Shown in pieces: positions 33,027 to 41,876 of a stretch of 64,000 nucleotides of DNA (within the stretch, counting starts at the first letter, position 1; each line of letters opens with the position of its first letter). This DNA is from JAFGBM01 sp964610155. GTDB taxonomy: Bacteria > Actinomycetota > Actinomycetes > Actinomycetales > Demequinaceae. The notes under the pieces are model-generated. The model was not told the origin of the DNA. It was given only the letters and a program-made list of their open reading frames with translations, and ran no database searches. The stretch is from the NCBI GenBank assembly GCA_964610155.1, contig CAZSUY010000001.1, positions 62,001 to 126,000 of the forward strand, given 5' to 3'. The translations under genes and the position numbers were made by a program.

Positions 33027-34075
33027 CAGTTGGCCCCCGAAAACTCGGCGCGGCGCGAGACCACCCAGCGAGCGAGCGAATTGACCAGGAGGGTGATAAC
33101 GAAGAGGGCCAGTCCCATCGTTATTAGAGCCGAAACGCCTAGGCTATCGGCCTCCGGGAACTTCAAGGCGATGTTCGCCGCGATCGTGTTGTGCGAGGAC
33201 GGTTCGAGGATGCTCGCGGCGATCTTGGGAATCTGCCAAGGCGAAAGGATGAGGTAGATCGCCATCGTCTCCCCCAGCGCCCGCCCCAGGCCGAGCATCG
33301 TCGCCCCGATCATCCCGGACTTTCCGAACGGGATGACGGCCATGCGAATCATCTCCCACCGGGTAGCCCCAAGGGCGAGCGCGGCCTCCTCGTGGAGCAC
33401 AGGAGTCTGGAGAAACACCTCGCGGGCAATAGCGGTAATGATGGGAAGGATCATGATGGCGAGCACGATGCCCGCCGCAAGGGCCACCCGCCCCGTGCCG
33501 ACGCTCATCACCTGGGTGACCACCTCGTGGCCGTCGACCATGGTCGTCGATTCAGATACCAACCGACCCCTGAAGAGCGGTATCCACCGGAAGTTCCTCT
33601 CGATCCATTCGAGGGCTGGAAGTATCGCGGGGACGAACACCAGCACTCCCCAAAGCCCGTATATCACGGAAGGTATGGCCGCGAGCAGGTCGATGACGTA
33701 GCCCAGGCCAGAGGCGATGCGGCGAGGGGCGTAGTGGGAGACGAAGAGCGCGATGCCGTACGAGATGGGGGCTGCGATGAGCAGGGCCACGGCCGAGATG
33801 ATCAGCGTGCCAAAGATGAGGGCGGCCAGAACGGCGGGCAGGTCTCGACCCGGTTCGGCCTTGAGCCAGTCAACCGAGATCGCCAGGTCGTCCTGGCTGG
33901 AGGTCATCGCGGGCAGCGCCTCATTGATGAGGAAGACGGCTACGGCCGCGAGGGCGACAAGGATGAGGATGGCCGCACCCCGGGATAGTCCGGAGAAGAC
34001 GGAACTAGCCAGGTTGCGACCTCGGGCGGTGAGCGAGTCCAACGTGGATTCCGCACCCGCAGAAGCCTTGGTCAC
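33026..34075 (-). CDS. pstC: phosphate ABC transporter permease PstC
   Basis: Second channel subunit, 349 aa, with about six to seven TM helices. It contains DLLAAIPSVIYGLWGVLVFV and the coupling loop LHEEAALALGATRWEMIRMA. Starts at GTG 34075. A 91-base gap separates it from the upstream pstS. Confidence 0.95.
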   Translation of the reverse strand: MTKASAGAESTLDSLTARGRNLASSVFSGLSRGAAILILVALAAVAVFLINEALPAMTSSQDDLAISVDWLKAEPGRDLPAVLAALIFGTLIISAVALLIAAPISYGIALFVSHYAPRRIASGLGYVIDLLAAIPSVIYGLWGVLVFVPAILPALEWIERNFRWIPLFRGRLVSESTTMVDGHEVVTQVMSVGTGRVALAAGIVLAIMILPIITAIAREVFLQTPVLHEEAALALGATRWEMIRMAVIPFGKSGMIGATMLGLGRALGETMAIYLILSPWQIPKIAASILEPSSHNTIAANIALKFPEADSLGVSALITMGLALFVITLLVNSLARWVVSRRAEFSGAN

Positions 34076-34166
34076 CCGGACCCTCCGTTGAGACTAGTGA
34101 GACGAGATGGACGGCGGCGGACCCATCCTTGCGGAGAGGTCCACCACCGGTCCAGTCGGGATCAAC

Positions 34167-35249
34167 TCAGTCGGTCGCAATCGCATCGAGGATGCCTTCG
34201 ATCTCGATGCTGAGGTCGGCTGGGATCGAAGAGGAGCCTGCCGCGTACTCGGCAATCGTCTGGCCCTCTATCGACGCGACGTACTTGAGGTACGACGTCA
34301 CGAGCGCACGCTCGCTGGCGTTGTCGTACTGCTGGCACATGATGATGTACGAGACGAGGACCAGCGGGTAGGCGCCGTAGGCCGAGGTCGTGCGGTCGAG
34401 CTTGTACGCGAGGTCGTTGACCCCGTTGACACCCTCGGCAAGCGGAGCGGCGGCAACGGCCGCCGCGGCACCCGCGGGAGAAAACTCCACCCATTCGCTG
34501 CCGACCTTGATCTTCACGGTGCCGAAAGTGCCGGCCCTCGACGCATCGACGTAGCCGATGGTGCCCTGCGTGCCGGTGACGAGATCGATCACGCCGGACG
34601 TTCCGGCGCCGCCCTCACCCACGTTGTTCGGCCAGCTGCCGCCGTGCGGGTAGGCCCACTCGGTCGACGCCTTCTCCAGGTAGTCGGTGAAGTTGCTCGT
34701 GGTCCCGGACTCATCGGAACGGTGAACGACCGTGATCGCGAGGTCCGGAAGGGCCTCGCCGGGGTTGTCGGCTGCGATGGCCGCGTCGTTCCACTTGGTG
34801 ATCTTGCCGTCATAGATCCCGGCGATCACGTCGGGGGACATGTTGAGGTTCAGGATCCCATCAATGTTGAAGACGATGGCGATCGGCGAGATGTACACCG
34901 GTAGGTGGATGGCCCCGTCGGTCCCGTCGCAGCGGGTCACGGCAGAGGCATACTCGTCCGCACTCATGAGAGAGTCGGAGCCGGCGTACGAGACGGCACC
35001 GTCGAGGAACTGGGTGCGGCCACCGCCCGAGCCGACCGGGTCGTAATTGAGGGTGGTCGCCGGGTTCGCGTTCTGGAACTCGGCTCGCCAGGCCTCCGAC
35101 GCCTTCTCCTGCGACGAGGCGCCAGCACCATTGAGCTCGCCCGACAGTGCGGACGAGTCCGTGCCGGGGTCAGCGCTTGAGCATGCCGCGAGCGCCAGGG
35201 TCAACACAGCCACGGAGGCGACCGCATTGAAACGGGTTGCGATCTTCAC
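34167..35249 (-). CDS. pstS: phosphate-binding lipoprotein PstS
   Basis: Surface phosphate receptor, 360 aa. The lipobox is LALAACSS with lipidated Cys23. Phosphate-site segments include LNGAGASSQEK, VSYAGSDSLMS and VHRSDESGTTSNF. GTG 35249 is the first in-frame start that yields a proper lipoprotein signal peptide. It is preceded by PHO-box-like repeats at 35333-35365. Confidence 0.95.
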   Translation of the reverse strand: MKIATRFNAVASVAVLTLALAACSSADPGTDSSALSGELNGAGASSQEKASEAWRAEFQNANPATTLNYDPVGSGGGRTQFLDGAVSYAGSDSLMSADEYASAVTRCDGTDGAIHLPVYISPIAIVFNIDGILNLNMSPDVIAGIYDGKITKWNDAAIAADNPGEALPDLAITVVHRSDESGTTSNFTDYLEKASTEWAYPHGGSWPNNVGEGGAGTSGVIDLVTGTQGTIGYVDASRAGTFGTVKIKVGSEWVEFSPAGAAAAVAAAPLAEGVNGVNDLAYKLDRTTSAYGAYPLVLVSYIIMCQQYDNASERALVTSYLKYVASIEGQTIAEYAAGSSSIPADLSIEIEGILDAIATD

Positions 35250-35332
35250 GTGGAATCCAATCTCTGTTCGTTGTCCTGGCAGTCCGCCGGACACCGCCAA
35301 CGCTACGGAGCGAAGGTAACGACCGGACCGGG

Positions 35333-35365
35333 CCACGGTGAATGTTGAATGAACGTTTCGTAAAC
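35333..35365 (-). promoter_or_regulatory. PHO-box-like 11-bp direct repeats upstream of pstS
   Basis: On the reverse strand three contiguous 11-mers are visible: GTTTACGAAAC, GTTCATTCAAC and ATTCACCGTGG. This matches the layout of actinobacterial PHO boxes (PhoP/RegX3-type response regulators bind GTTCAYYYRSS-like 11-bp direct repeats). The block lies about 84 bases before the pstS start and 18 bases after regX3. Strong candidate RegX3 target for phosphate-starvation induction. Confidence 0.7.
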
Positions 35366-35383
35366 GGGGAGACGTCTCGCGCG

Positions 35384-36097
35384 CTAGCCCTCGACAAGAT
35401 CGAGCGTGTAGCCGACACCCCGGACGGTCTTGATGAGCGCGGGCTCGGAGGTATTTTCCTCAATGCGGCCTCTGAGCCGCTTGATATGAACGTCGAGGGT
35501 CTTCGTATCCCCGTAGTAGTCGATGCCCCACACCCGGTTGATGATTGTCTTCCGGGGAAGCACCCGTCCCGCGTTCGCGGCGAGCAGATAGAGCAGCGAG
35601 AATTCCTTTGGGGGAAGAGGGATCGTCTTGCCGTCCCTGGTGAGGGTGAGGCGTTCCGGATCCAAACCCAGCCCAGAGACAACGAGCCGCCCGGGCTCGG
35701 CATCGAGGTCCGCCGGGAAACCCGACGTGCGCCGCAGGACCGAGCGGATGCGAGCGACGAGTTCGCGACCGGAGTAGGGCTTGGTGATGTAGTCGTCTGC
35801 GCCCAATTCGAGCCCGATGATCTTGTCTACCTCTTCGTCTTTGGCTGTCACCATGATGATTGGCACGTTGGAATGCTCGCGGATTTTCCGGAACACAACC
35901 GTTCCGCTCAGCCCGGGCAGCATGAGGTCGAGGAGGACGATATCCGCCCCAACCCGCGCGAAAGCCTGCACACCGTCGGGTCCCGTCGCAGCGACGGCCA
36001 CACGGAACCCCTCCCGGGAAAGCAGCACCTTGAGGGAATCTCGATACGATTCCTCGTCCTCGATGACGAGGACACGTGGAGGGCGGGCGTCCGCCAT
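35384..36097 (-). CDS. regX3: RegX3/PhoP-type response regulator
   Basis: OmpR-family transcription factor of phosphate control, 237 aa. The receiver domain has the acidic pair IEDEE, phospho-acceptor Asp57 (LLDLMLPG) and Lys in YITKPYS. The C-terminal winged helix contains YYGDTKTLDVHIKRLRGRIE and TVRGVGYTLD. ATG 36097 overlaps the senX3 stop (TGATG). A GTG/TTG start 3 bases earlier is less likely. Confidence 0.94.
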   Translation of the reverse strand: MADARPPRVLVIEDEESYRDSLKVLLSREGFRVAVAATGPDGVQAFARVGADIVLLDLMLPGLSGTVVFRKIREHSNVPIIMVTAKDEEVDKIIGLELGADDYITKPYSGRELVARIRSVLRRTSGFPADLDAEPGRLVVSGLGLDPERLTLTRDGKTIPLPPKEFSLLYLLAANAGRVLPRKTIINRVWGIDYYGDTKTLDVHIKRLRGRIEENTSEPALIKTVRGVGYTLDLVEG

Positions 36098-37209
36098 CAA
36101 TGACCTCCCTTTCTATATCGCGGCAAACGCAGGGCAAAGGTCGATCCGATCCCCGGCCGCGACCACACCGTCACCTCGCCATCGTGTTGGGCGACGATGT
36201 GCTTGACAATACTCAGCCCCAACCCGGTACCACCCGTTGCGCGGGAGCGGGCCGGGTCGGTCCGATAGAACCTCTCGAAGATCCGCGCCTGTTCCGCCTC
36301 GGCGATCCCAATCCCCCGATCGACCACGACGATGGAGGCCACGTCGCCGTCGGCGTCAACGGAGGCCGTCACCAGCCCGCCCTCGTTCGAGTAGGCGACG
36401 GCGTTGTCGATGAGGTTTCGGACGGCCATGACGAGAAGGTCGTGGTCGCCGATGACTTTCGCATTGGCAGGGAACGCTGTGACGAGGGTGATCTTCCTAG
36501 CCTCTGCGGAGGTCCTAACAGCCTCGACGGCCTCGGTTACGACCTTTTTTAGGCCGACCACCTTGCGGACGATCACACTCTCCGCCCCCTGGATCCTCGA
36601 GATCTCGATGATCTCCTGGATGAGCTTGGACAGGCGGCGCGACTCCTTTTCGATCTTCGAGGCGAACTCTCTCACCATTTCGGGATCGTTGGCGGAGGCC
36701 TCGATTGTCTCCGCGAGGAGGACAAGCGCTCCGATCGGCGTCTTGAGCTCATGGGAGACGTTGATGGCGAACTCCCTCCTCGTCTGCTCCGCCGCGCGCT
36801 GTTCGGTTCGATCGTTTGCCACGACGAGGGCGAGGGAGTCGTCGAGCGGCGCCACCCTCACGTATACGGTGGCACACGCCCCGAGGACCCCACGCTTAAC
36901 GGAAACGTCGCCCTCACGCGGCTCGCCCCGCTCCCATGCTTGTTCGGCGAGATCGGCGACCTCCGAGTGGAGGGCCCCGTCTGGACGGGCGAGCCCGAGG
37001 CCGATAGCTATCGCGTTGCTCGCGGCCGCCCTTCGTCCACGATTGACGACCAAAACGCCGCTTTCAAGCGCCTCCATTACTTGGCGGGTGCGGCGGGGTA
37101 CGAGAGTCTTTGACGACGTTTTCTGCCGCGTTCGGCGGTGGTCGGCGACCATGGCTACGGCCACCACCACGGCCCCAACAATGAACGCGAACGTCACCTC
37201 AAGGGGCAT
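36097..37209 (-). CDS. senX3: SenX3/PhoR-type sensor histidine kinase
   Basis: A 370-aa kinase with one N-terminal TM (residues ~4-22), a PAS-like region (~45-135), a HisKA domain with phospho-acceptor His153 (INVSHELKTPIG) and an HATPase domain (NLIDNAVAYS, DRGIGIAEAE, GTGLGLSIVKHI). The single TM and short extracellular part match SenX3, which is thought to sense phosphate through Pst and PhoU rather than directly. It is paired with regX3 and divergent from phoU. Confidence 0.93.
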   Translation of the reverse strand: MPLEVTFAFIVGAVVVAVAMVADHRRTRQKTSSKTLVPRRTRQVMEALESGVLVVNRGRRAAASNAIAIGLGLARPDGALHSEVADLAEQAWERGEPREGDVSVKRGVLGACATVYVRVAPLDDSLALVVANDRTEQRAAEQTRREFAINVSHELKTPIGALVLLAETIEASANDPEMVREFASKIEKESRRLSKLIQEIIEISRIQGAESVIVRKVVGLKKVVTEAVEAVRTSAEARKITLVTAFPANAKVIGDHDLLVMAVRNLIDNAVAYSNEGGLVTASVDADGDVASIVVVDRGIGIAEAEQARIFERFYRTDPARSRATGGTGLGLSIVKHIVAQHDGEVTVWSRPGIGSTFALRLPRYRKGGH

Positions 37210-37236
37210 ATGCCTACACTATCCGCCCCCCGGAGC

Positions 37237-37258
37237 GTTCACCCAATATTCACGATCC
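37237..37258 (+). promoter_or_regulatory. PHO-box-like direct repeats between senX3 and phoU
   Basis: Two contiguous 11-mers, GTTCACCCAAT and ATTCACGATCC, on the + strand 83 bases upstream of phoU and 28 bases upstream of the divergent senX3. The same 11-bp period and TTCA core appear at pstS. A probable RegX3 site controlling the divergent promoters. Confidence 0.6.
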
Positions 37259-37340
37259 CCCTGCCCTGTCCGCCTGCCGGAGTCGGCGTCGAGGTGCCAA
37301 ACTAGGATCGAAGCAACGACATCGGACGGCGAGGAGCGCC

Positions 37341-38000
37341 ATGCGCACGATCTTCACGGCAGAGATGTCCCAACTTGCCGACGACCTGGTAGAGATGGCC
37401 GAACACGTCAGGTCGGCGATCCACCGTGCCACGAAGGCACTGGCGAAGAAGGACCTCAACCTCGCCCAGGCCGTCATCGCGGACGACGCGATACTCGATG
37501 ACATGGAACACCGGGTCGATGAACGGTGCGTCCTCCTCATCGCGAGGCAACAGCCCGTCGGCATGGACCTTCGCACGCTCGTGACCTCGCTGCGAATCTC
37601 GGCAGGGTTGGAGCGCATGGGCGACCTTGCCCAACACGTCGCCGAAGCGGTGCGGCGCTCCTACCCGGACTCCCCTGTTCCCACTTCTCACCTTGATGTC
37701 ATCAAGCAGATGTCAGAGGCCGCGAATCACACCTCCAACCTCATCGTCGACCTTATGAAGGACCGGGACCTCAACGTCGCGGCGCAGATCGTCAGTGACG
37801 ACGACACCCTCGACGCCCTCCATGACAAGGCCTATTCCCTCCTGCTCGGCAGTAAATACAAGGGCGGAACACAGGAGACCCTCGACATCGCCCTCCTCGT
37901 CCGCTTCCTCGAACGCTTCGGCGACCACGCCGTGAGCGTGTCCCGCCGTGTCGTCTACCTCGTGACTGGCGATCTCGACGGCGGGCGCTCGGCTATCTAG
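37341..38000 (+). CDS. phoU: PhoU phosphate signalling regulator
   Basis: A 219-aa protein of two three-helix PhoU repeats: the first has EMAEHVRSAIHRATKAL with LRISAGLERMGDLAQHVAEA, and the second has DTLDALHDKAYSLL with RFLERFGDHAVSVSRRV. The E/DxxxD metal-binding motifs (ERMGD, ERFGD) are present. It links Pst transporter state to the SenX3 kinase. GAGGAG precedes ATG 37341. Its stop shares a CTAG with the gpmA stop. Confidence 0.95.
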   Translation: MRTIFTAEMSQLADDLVEMAEHVRSAIHRATKALAKKDLNLAQAVIADDAILDDMEHRVDERCVLLIARQQPVGMDLRTLVTSLRISAGLERMGDLAQHVAEAVRRSYPDSPVPTSHLDVIKQMSEAANHTSNLIVDLMKDRDLNVAAQIVSDDDTLDALHDKAYSLLLGSKYKGGTQETLDIALLVRFLERFGDHAVSVSRRVVYLVTGDLDGGRSAI

Positions 38001-38743
38001 CTCTGTTTCTTCCCCTGCGCGGCTACCGCCGCCGCACCCGCGGCCGCGGCCTCGGGGTCGAGGTACTCGCCACCCTTGACGATGGGCTTGAGGTTTTCGT
38101 CAAGTTCGTACTTGAGAGGGATCCCCGTGGGTATGTTGAGGCCAACGATCGTCTCCTCATCGATGTCATCGAGATACTTGACAAGCGAGCGCAGCGAGTT
38201 TCCGTGCGCCGCGATCAGGACGACCTTGCCAGCCTTGAGGTCCGGCACTATATCGCTGGTCCAGTACGGAAGGGCCCGCGCGAGGACATCCTTGAGGCAC
38301 TCGTGTTTGGGGACGGGCTCTCCGACGTAGCGGGGGTCGCCTGCGGAGGAGAACGGACTGTCGTCGGCGATGGGTGGCGGCGGCACGTCATAGGAGCGTC
38401 GCCAAAGCATGAACTGCTCCTCGCCGAACTGCTCGAGCGTCTCCTTTTTGTTCTTTCCCTGGAGGCCGCCGTAGTGACGCTCGTTGAGGCGCCAGTTGCG
38501 CTTGACAGGAATCCAGTGGCGGTCGGCGGCATCAAGGGCGAGGTTAGCGGTCGTGATTGCGCGTCGGAGGACGGAGGTGTGAAGGATATCCGGTAGCAAG
38601 CCCTTTTCCTTGAGGAGTTCTCCGCTACGGATCGCCTCGGCAGTGCCCTTCTCGCTGAGCGGGACATCCACCCATCCACAGAAGAGGTTCTTGGCGTTCC
38701 ATTCGCTCTCGCCGTGGCGGAGCAGCACGAGTGTATAGGTCAT
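37997..38743 (-). CDS. gpmA: 2,3-bisphosphoglycerate-dependent phosphoglycerate mutase
   Basis: Glycolytic 3-PG/2-PG interconversion. It is a 248-aa dPGM: phospho-His10 in LLRHGESEWNAKN, WRLNERHYGG with the catalytic Glu, and the second His in IAAHGNSLR. It has an Ala-rich C-terminal tail. Convergent with phoU, overlapping by 4 bases. Confidence 0.95.
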   Translation of the reverse strand: MTYTLVLLRHGESEWNAKNLFCGWVDVPLSEKGTAEAIRSGELLKEKGLLPDILHTSVLRRAITTANLALDAADRHWIPVKRNWRLNERHYGGLQGKNKKETLEQFGEEQFMLWRRSYDVPPPPIADDSPFSSAGDPRYVGEPVPKHECLKDVLARALPYWTSDIVPDLKAGKVVLIAAHGNSLRSLVKYLDDIDEETIVGLNIPTGIPLKYELDENLKPIVKGGEYLDPEAAAAGAAAVAAQGKKQS

Positions 38744-38807
38744 GCCCTCATCCTAGGCAAGGAAGATTGGCCTTCGGGTGTCGAAGGTCCCAACCGATCC
38801 ACACCCC

Positions 38808-39872
38808 TCAGGCCGCGCAGATACAGGCGGGGCTTGGGATCGGCACATCGACGTGGGGCAATCGGCTCGGCACGCTGGGGTCCTCAGTGGGACCGAGCGC
38901 CAACACGTCGGCCAGGTCGAAGATGGATGCCCGGTGAGACTTCTCGTTCCCGACCACCAGGCGTTCCCCGATGATCGCGAAGTGCCGGGGATGCTCTCCC
39001 CCGGTATCGAATCCGCTACGGTACACAGGAAGTCCCCCCGAGTCGAGGTCGAAGATCGAGATGACATCGCAGCCCCTAATAGAGGCGAGCACAATATCGT
39101 TCACGACAACTATGTGGGCATCTGAGATCGAGTCGCCGCTGCGGAGGGGTACGAGCGTCGAAGGAAGCGCTCCCACGAGGCTAGCGGTGCGGGAATCGAC
39201 ATCCCACCTCAGGGTAGTGACGGTGTGGTCGAGCTCGCAGGTGACATAGATGAGGTCGCCTCGAACCGCGAAATGCCGTGGACCCGAACCCGGTGGCAGG
39301 TGTACCGCGACCCCATCGGGTCGGAGCGATCCATCCGGCAGGATGGCATACCGTCGACACTCATCGGTACCGAGGTCGGTCACAAGGAGCGTGTCAGTGC
39401 TCGGCGCGTACCCGGCAAAGTGAGCGTGAGGTCCGACTTGCCTCAGGGGCACCGGGCCCCCGCCCGAGTTGGGGAGTACCTGGATCGGGACATCGACGGC
39501 GAGTCTCCCGTCAGCCGACAGGGGAATGACCGCCACCTCGCCACTCGTATAGTGCGAAACGTAGAGGGTCAGGGTGTCGCGTGAAAGGAGAACGTGGCAG
39601 GCATCGGTTCCCCCGGTCGTGACGCTCCCAAGTGGTGTCGGTCGGTCAGGTTCACTGATATCGACGGAGACCACCGTCGACCGCTCCTCCTCGGTAACGA
39701 CATACAGGAGGGGGAGGTCGGGATGGGCGACGATGAAGGTAGGAGCGGGTAACTCAAGCGCGAGGACTGCCTCCGTGCCCCCCGGGGTCATGCTCCATAG
39801 GCCCTCACCAAGGCCCGTCGGCGTACCGAGGCCTGCCTCGGGATACGTTCCCCACCACCACCGTGCCGACAT
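38808..39872 (-). CDS. lactonase-family beta-propeller protein
   Basis: A 354-aa protein of the YbhE/Pgl (6-phosphogluconolactonase-like) seven-bladed propeller family. Repeated blade motifs include YVVTEEERSTVVSVDI, LYVSHYTSGEVAVIPL, the conserved VGPHAHFAGYAP and GSGPRHFAV, and GGEHPRHFAI. A role as a 6-phosphogluconolactonase is possible but cannot be separated from other lactonases by sequence alone. No signal peptide, so cytoplasmic. Confidence 0.82.
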   Translation of the reverse strand: MSARWWWGTYPEAGLGTPTGLGEGLWSMTPGGTEAVLALELPAPTFIVAHPDLPLLYVVTEEERSTVVSVDISEPDRPTPLGSVTTGGTDACHVLLSRDTLTLYVSHYTSGEVAVIPLSADGRLAVDVPIQVLPNSGGGPVPLRQVGPHAHFAGYAPSTDTLLVTDLGTDECRRYAILPDGSLRPDGVAVHLPPGSGPRHFAVRGDLIYVTCELDHTVTTLRWDVDSRTASLVGALPSTLVPLRSGDSISDAHIVVVNDIVLASIRGCDVISIFDLDSGGLPVYRSGFDTGGEHPRHFAIIGERLVVGNEKSHRASIFDLADVLALGPTEDPSVPSRLPHVDVPIPSPACICAA

Positions 39873-39922
39873 GTTGCACCCTCAGTCTGGTTGGCCTGGG
39901 CGACGCAAGGAGCGGACCCGGT

Positions 39923-40243
39923 CTAGACCGAGCGTGCAGCATACGCCTGACGCACTTCGGCCGGGATGCGGCCGCGCTCGTTGACGGCCAACCCGTTGGA
40001 CTTGGCCCACGCCCGGATCATGGCAACCTCCGGAGATCTCCCCGGACGCGACCCCCGGGTCGACCGGGTACCGACACGCCGTGCTTGCGTCACCCACGGC
40101 TCGAGTGAGGCACGCAATTCCTCCGCTCGCGCGGTGGCGAGATCTATCTCGTATGACACACCGTCGAGCGCGAAGCTCACGGTCTCATCCGCATGGCCCC
40201 CATCAACGTCGTCGATGAGAATAACCTGGACCCTTTGCGCCAT
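39923..40243 (-). CDS. lsr2: Lsr2 nucleoid-associated xenogeneic silencer
   Basis: Actinobacterial H-NS analogue that bridges DNA and silences AT-rich genes. The protein is 106 aa. The N-terminal oligomerisation strand region is MAQRVQVILIDDVDGGHADE, and the C-terminal DNA-binding domain ends VAMIRAWAKSNGLAVNERGR. The usual AT-hook-like RGR appears at NERGRIPAEV. ATG 40243 has AGAGG upstream. Confidence 0.94.
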   Translation of the reverse strand: MAQRVQVILIDDVDGGHADETVSFALDGVSYEIDLATARAEELRASLEPWVTQARRVGTRSTRGSRPGRSPEVAMIRAWAKSNGLAVNERGRIPAEVRQAYAARSV

Positions 40244-40327
40244 CGCATTACCTCTTTCGCTTGCTCCCCAGAATGGCATGACCTCGATGGGCCGTCAAAA
40301 CCCGGCTCGTCGTCTCGCCTTTCTCCC

Positions 40328-41824
40328 TTACGCCCCATCGGCAGGTTTGACGAGAGGAAAGAGGATCGTCTCGCGAATCCCCAATCCCGTCAGAGCCATA
40401 AGGAGCCGGTCGATTCCGATTCCCATTCCGCCAGCCGGTGGCATCCCATGCTCCATCGCGGCAAGGAAATCCTCGTCGACACTCATCGCCTCGTCGTCGC
40501 CCTGGGCCACGAGATTCGCCTGTTGCTCGAGACGCTCACGCTGAATGATGGGGTCGACGAGCTCGGAGTATCCCGTCGCAAGTTCAGAACCCCGGACATA
40601 GAGGTCCCACTTTTCGACGACGCCGGCGATCATCCGGTGATCCCTGGTGAGGGGTGAAGTGTCAACGGGGAAGTCCCGGACGAAGGTGGGCGCAACGAGG
40701 TGCTCCCCGACGTGGTGCTCCCACAGGGCCTCGACGAGCATGCCATGGGAGGCTCGCTTTGGATCGAAGAGGACCCCTGCGGAGCGACACCGCTCCTTGA
40801 GCCATGTCACCTCGGTCTCGGGGAGAACCTCCTCGGAGAGCGCCTCGGACAGGGAGGGGTATAGGCCAATCTCAGCCCAGGTCCCGCCAAATTCGTAATT
40901 AGTGCCGTCGGCCAGTTCAACCGTCGTGTCCCCGAACACGTCACGCGCCGCGGTCTGAACGAGGTTGCGGGTGAGGGTGCCGATCGAGGAGTAGTCGCCA
41001 TAGGCCTCGTAGGCCTCAAGCATGGAGAACTCGGGCGAGTGGGAAGAGTCTGCCCCCTCGTTGCGGAAGTTCCGGTTGATCTCGAAAACCTTCTCGATGC
41101 CTCCGACCACCGCGCGCTTGAGGAACAGTTCCGGGGCGATCCGCAGGTACAGGTCGATATCAAAGGCGTTCATGTGGGTGATGAAGGGGCGGGCCGTCGC
41201 CCCACCCGGCTGGGTCTGGAGCATGGGGGTCTCGATCTCAAGGAATCCTTGTGTGTGCAGGGACTCCCTTAGGGATCGGACCACACCGGCCCTGTGCTTC
41301 ACCATTTCCCGTGCGAGGGGACGGGCAATCAAGTCGACGTGCCGCTGCCTGACGCGGGACTCCTCCGACAAGTCTTTGTGAAGCACCGGAAGCGGTCGCA
41401 GGGCCTTGGCTGCCAGACGCCAGTCGTCCACGAGCACGGAAACCTCTCCGCGCTTGGAGGAGATGACCCGACCGTGGGCAAACAGGTGATCGCCCAGGTC
41501 GATGTCCACCTTGAATGCGGCAAGAGACTCCGGCCCGACACCATCCTCGCTCGCCATGAGTTGAAGACGCTCCCCCTCTCCATTCTGGATGGTCGCAAAA
41601 ACCAAACGGCCCGTATTCCTCACGAATACGACGCGTCCCGCCACTCCCACAACATCTTCGGTCTCGACCCCGGCCTCCAGGTGGGAATGTGCGGCCTTGA
41701 CCGCGGAGATCTCGTCTGTTCGGGGGACGGCGACGGGGTACACCTCACCCCCGGAGGCAAGGATGCGGTCTCGCTTCTCCCGTCGCACGCGCATCTGCTC
41801 GGGAAGGTCGGGTTCGTCGCTCAC
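40328..41824 (-). CDS. lysS: lysyl-tRNA synthetase, class II
   Basis: Charges tRNA-Lys; 498 aa. It has an N-terminal OB anticodon-binding domain (VAGRVVFVRNTGRLVFATIQ) and a class II catalytic core: motif 2 FEINRNFRNEGADSSHSPEF and motif 3 GMGIGIDRLLMALTG. Starts at GTG 41824. It sits downstream of nadC in the same direction. Confidence 0.96.
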   Translation of the reverse strand: MSDEPDLPEQMRVRREKRDRILASGGEVYPVAVPRTDEISAVKAAHSHLEAGVETEDVVGVAGRVVFVRNTGRLVFATIQNGEGERLQLMASEDGVGPESLAAFKVDIDLGDHLFAHGRVISSKRGEVSVLVDDWRLAAKALRPLPVLHKDLSEESRVRQRHVDLIARPLAREMVKHRAGVVRSLRESLHTQGFLEIETPMLQTQPGGATARPFITHMNAFDIDLYLRIAPELFLKRAVVGGIEKVFEINRNFRNEGADSSHSPEFSMLEAYEAYGDYSSIGTLTRNLVQTAARDVFGDTTVELADGTNYEFGGTWAEIGLYPSLSEALSEEVLPETEVTWLKERCRSAGVLFDPKRASHGMLVEALWEHHVGEHLVAPTFVRDFPVDTSPLTRDHRMIAGVVEKWDLYVRGSELATGYSELVDPIIQRERLEQQANLVAQGDDEAMSVDEDFLAAMEHGMPPAGGMGIGIDRLLMALTGLGIRETILFPLVKPADGA

Positions 41825-41876
41825 GTCCCTAAGGGTACCGGCGGATAGCTCGGTCGCCGCCGCGCCTCAAGGGCTT

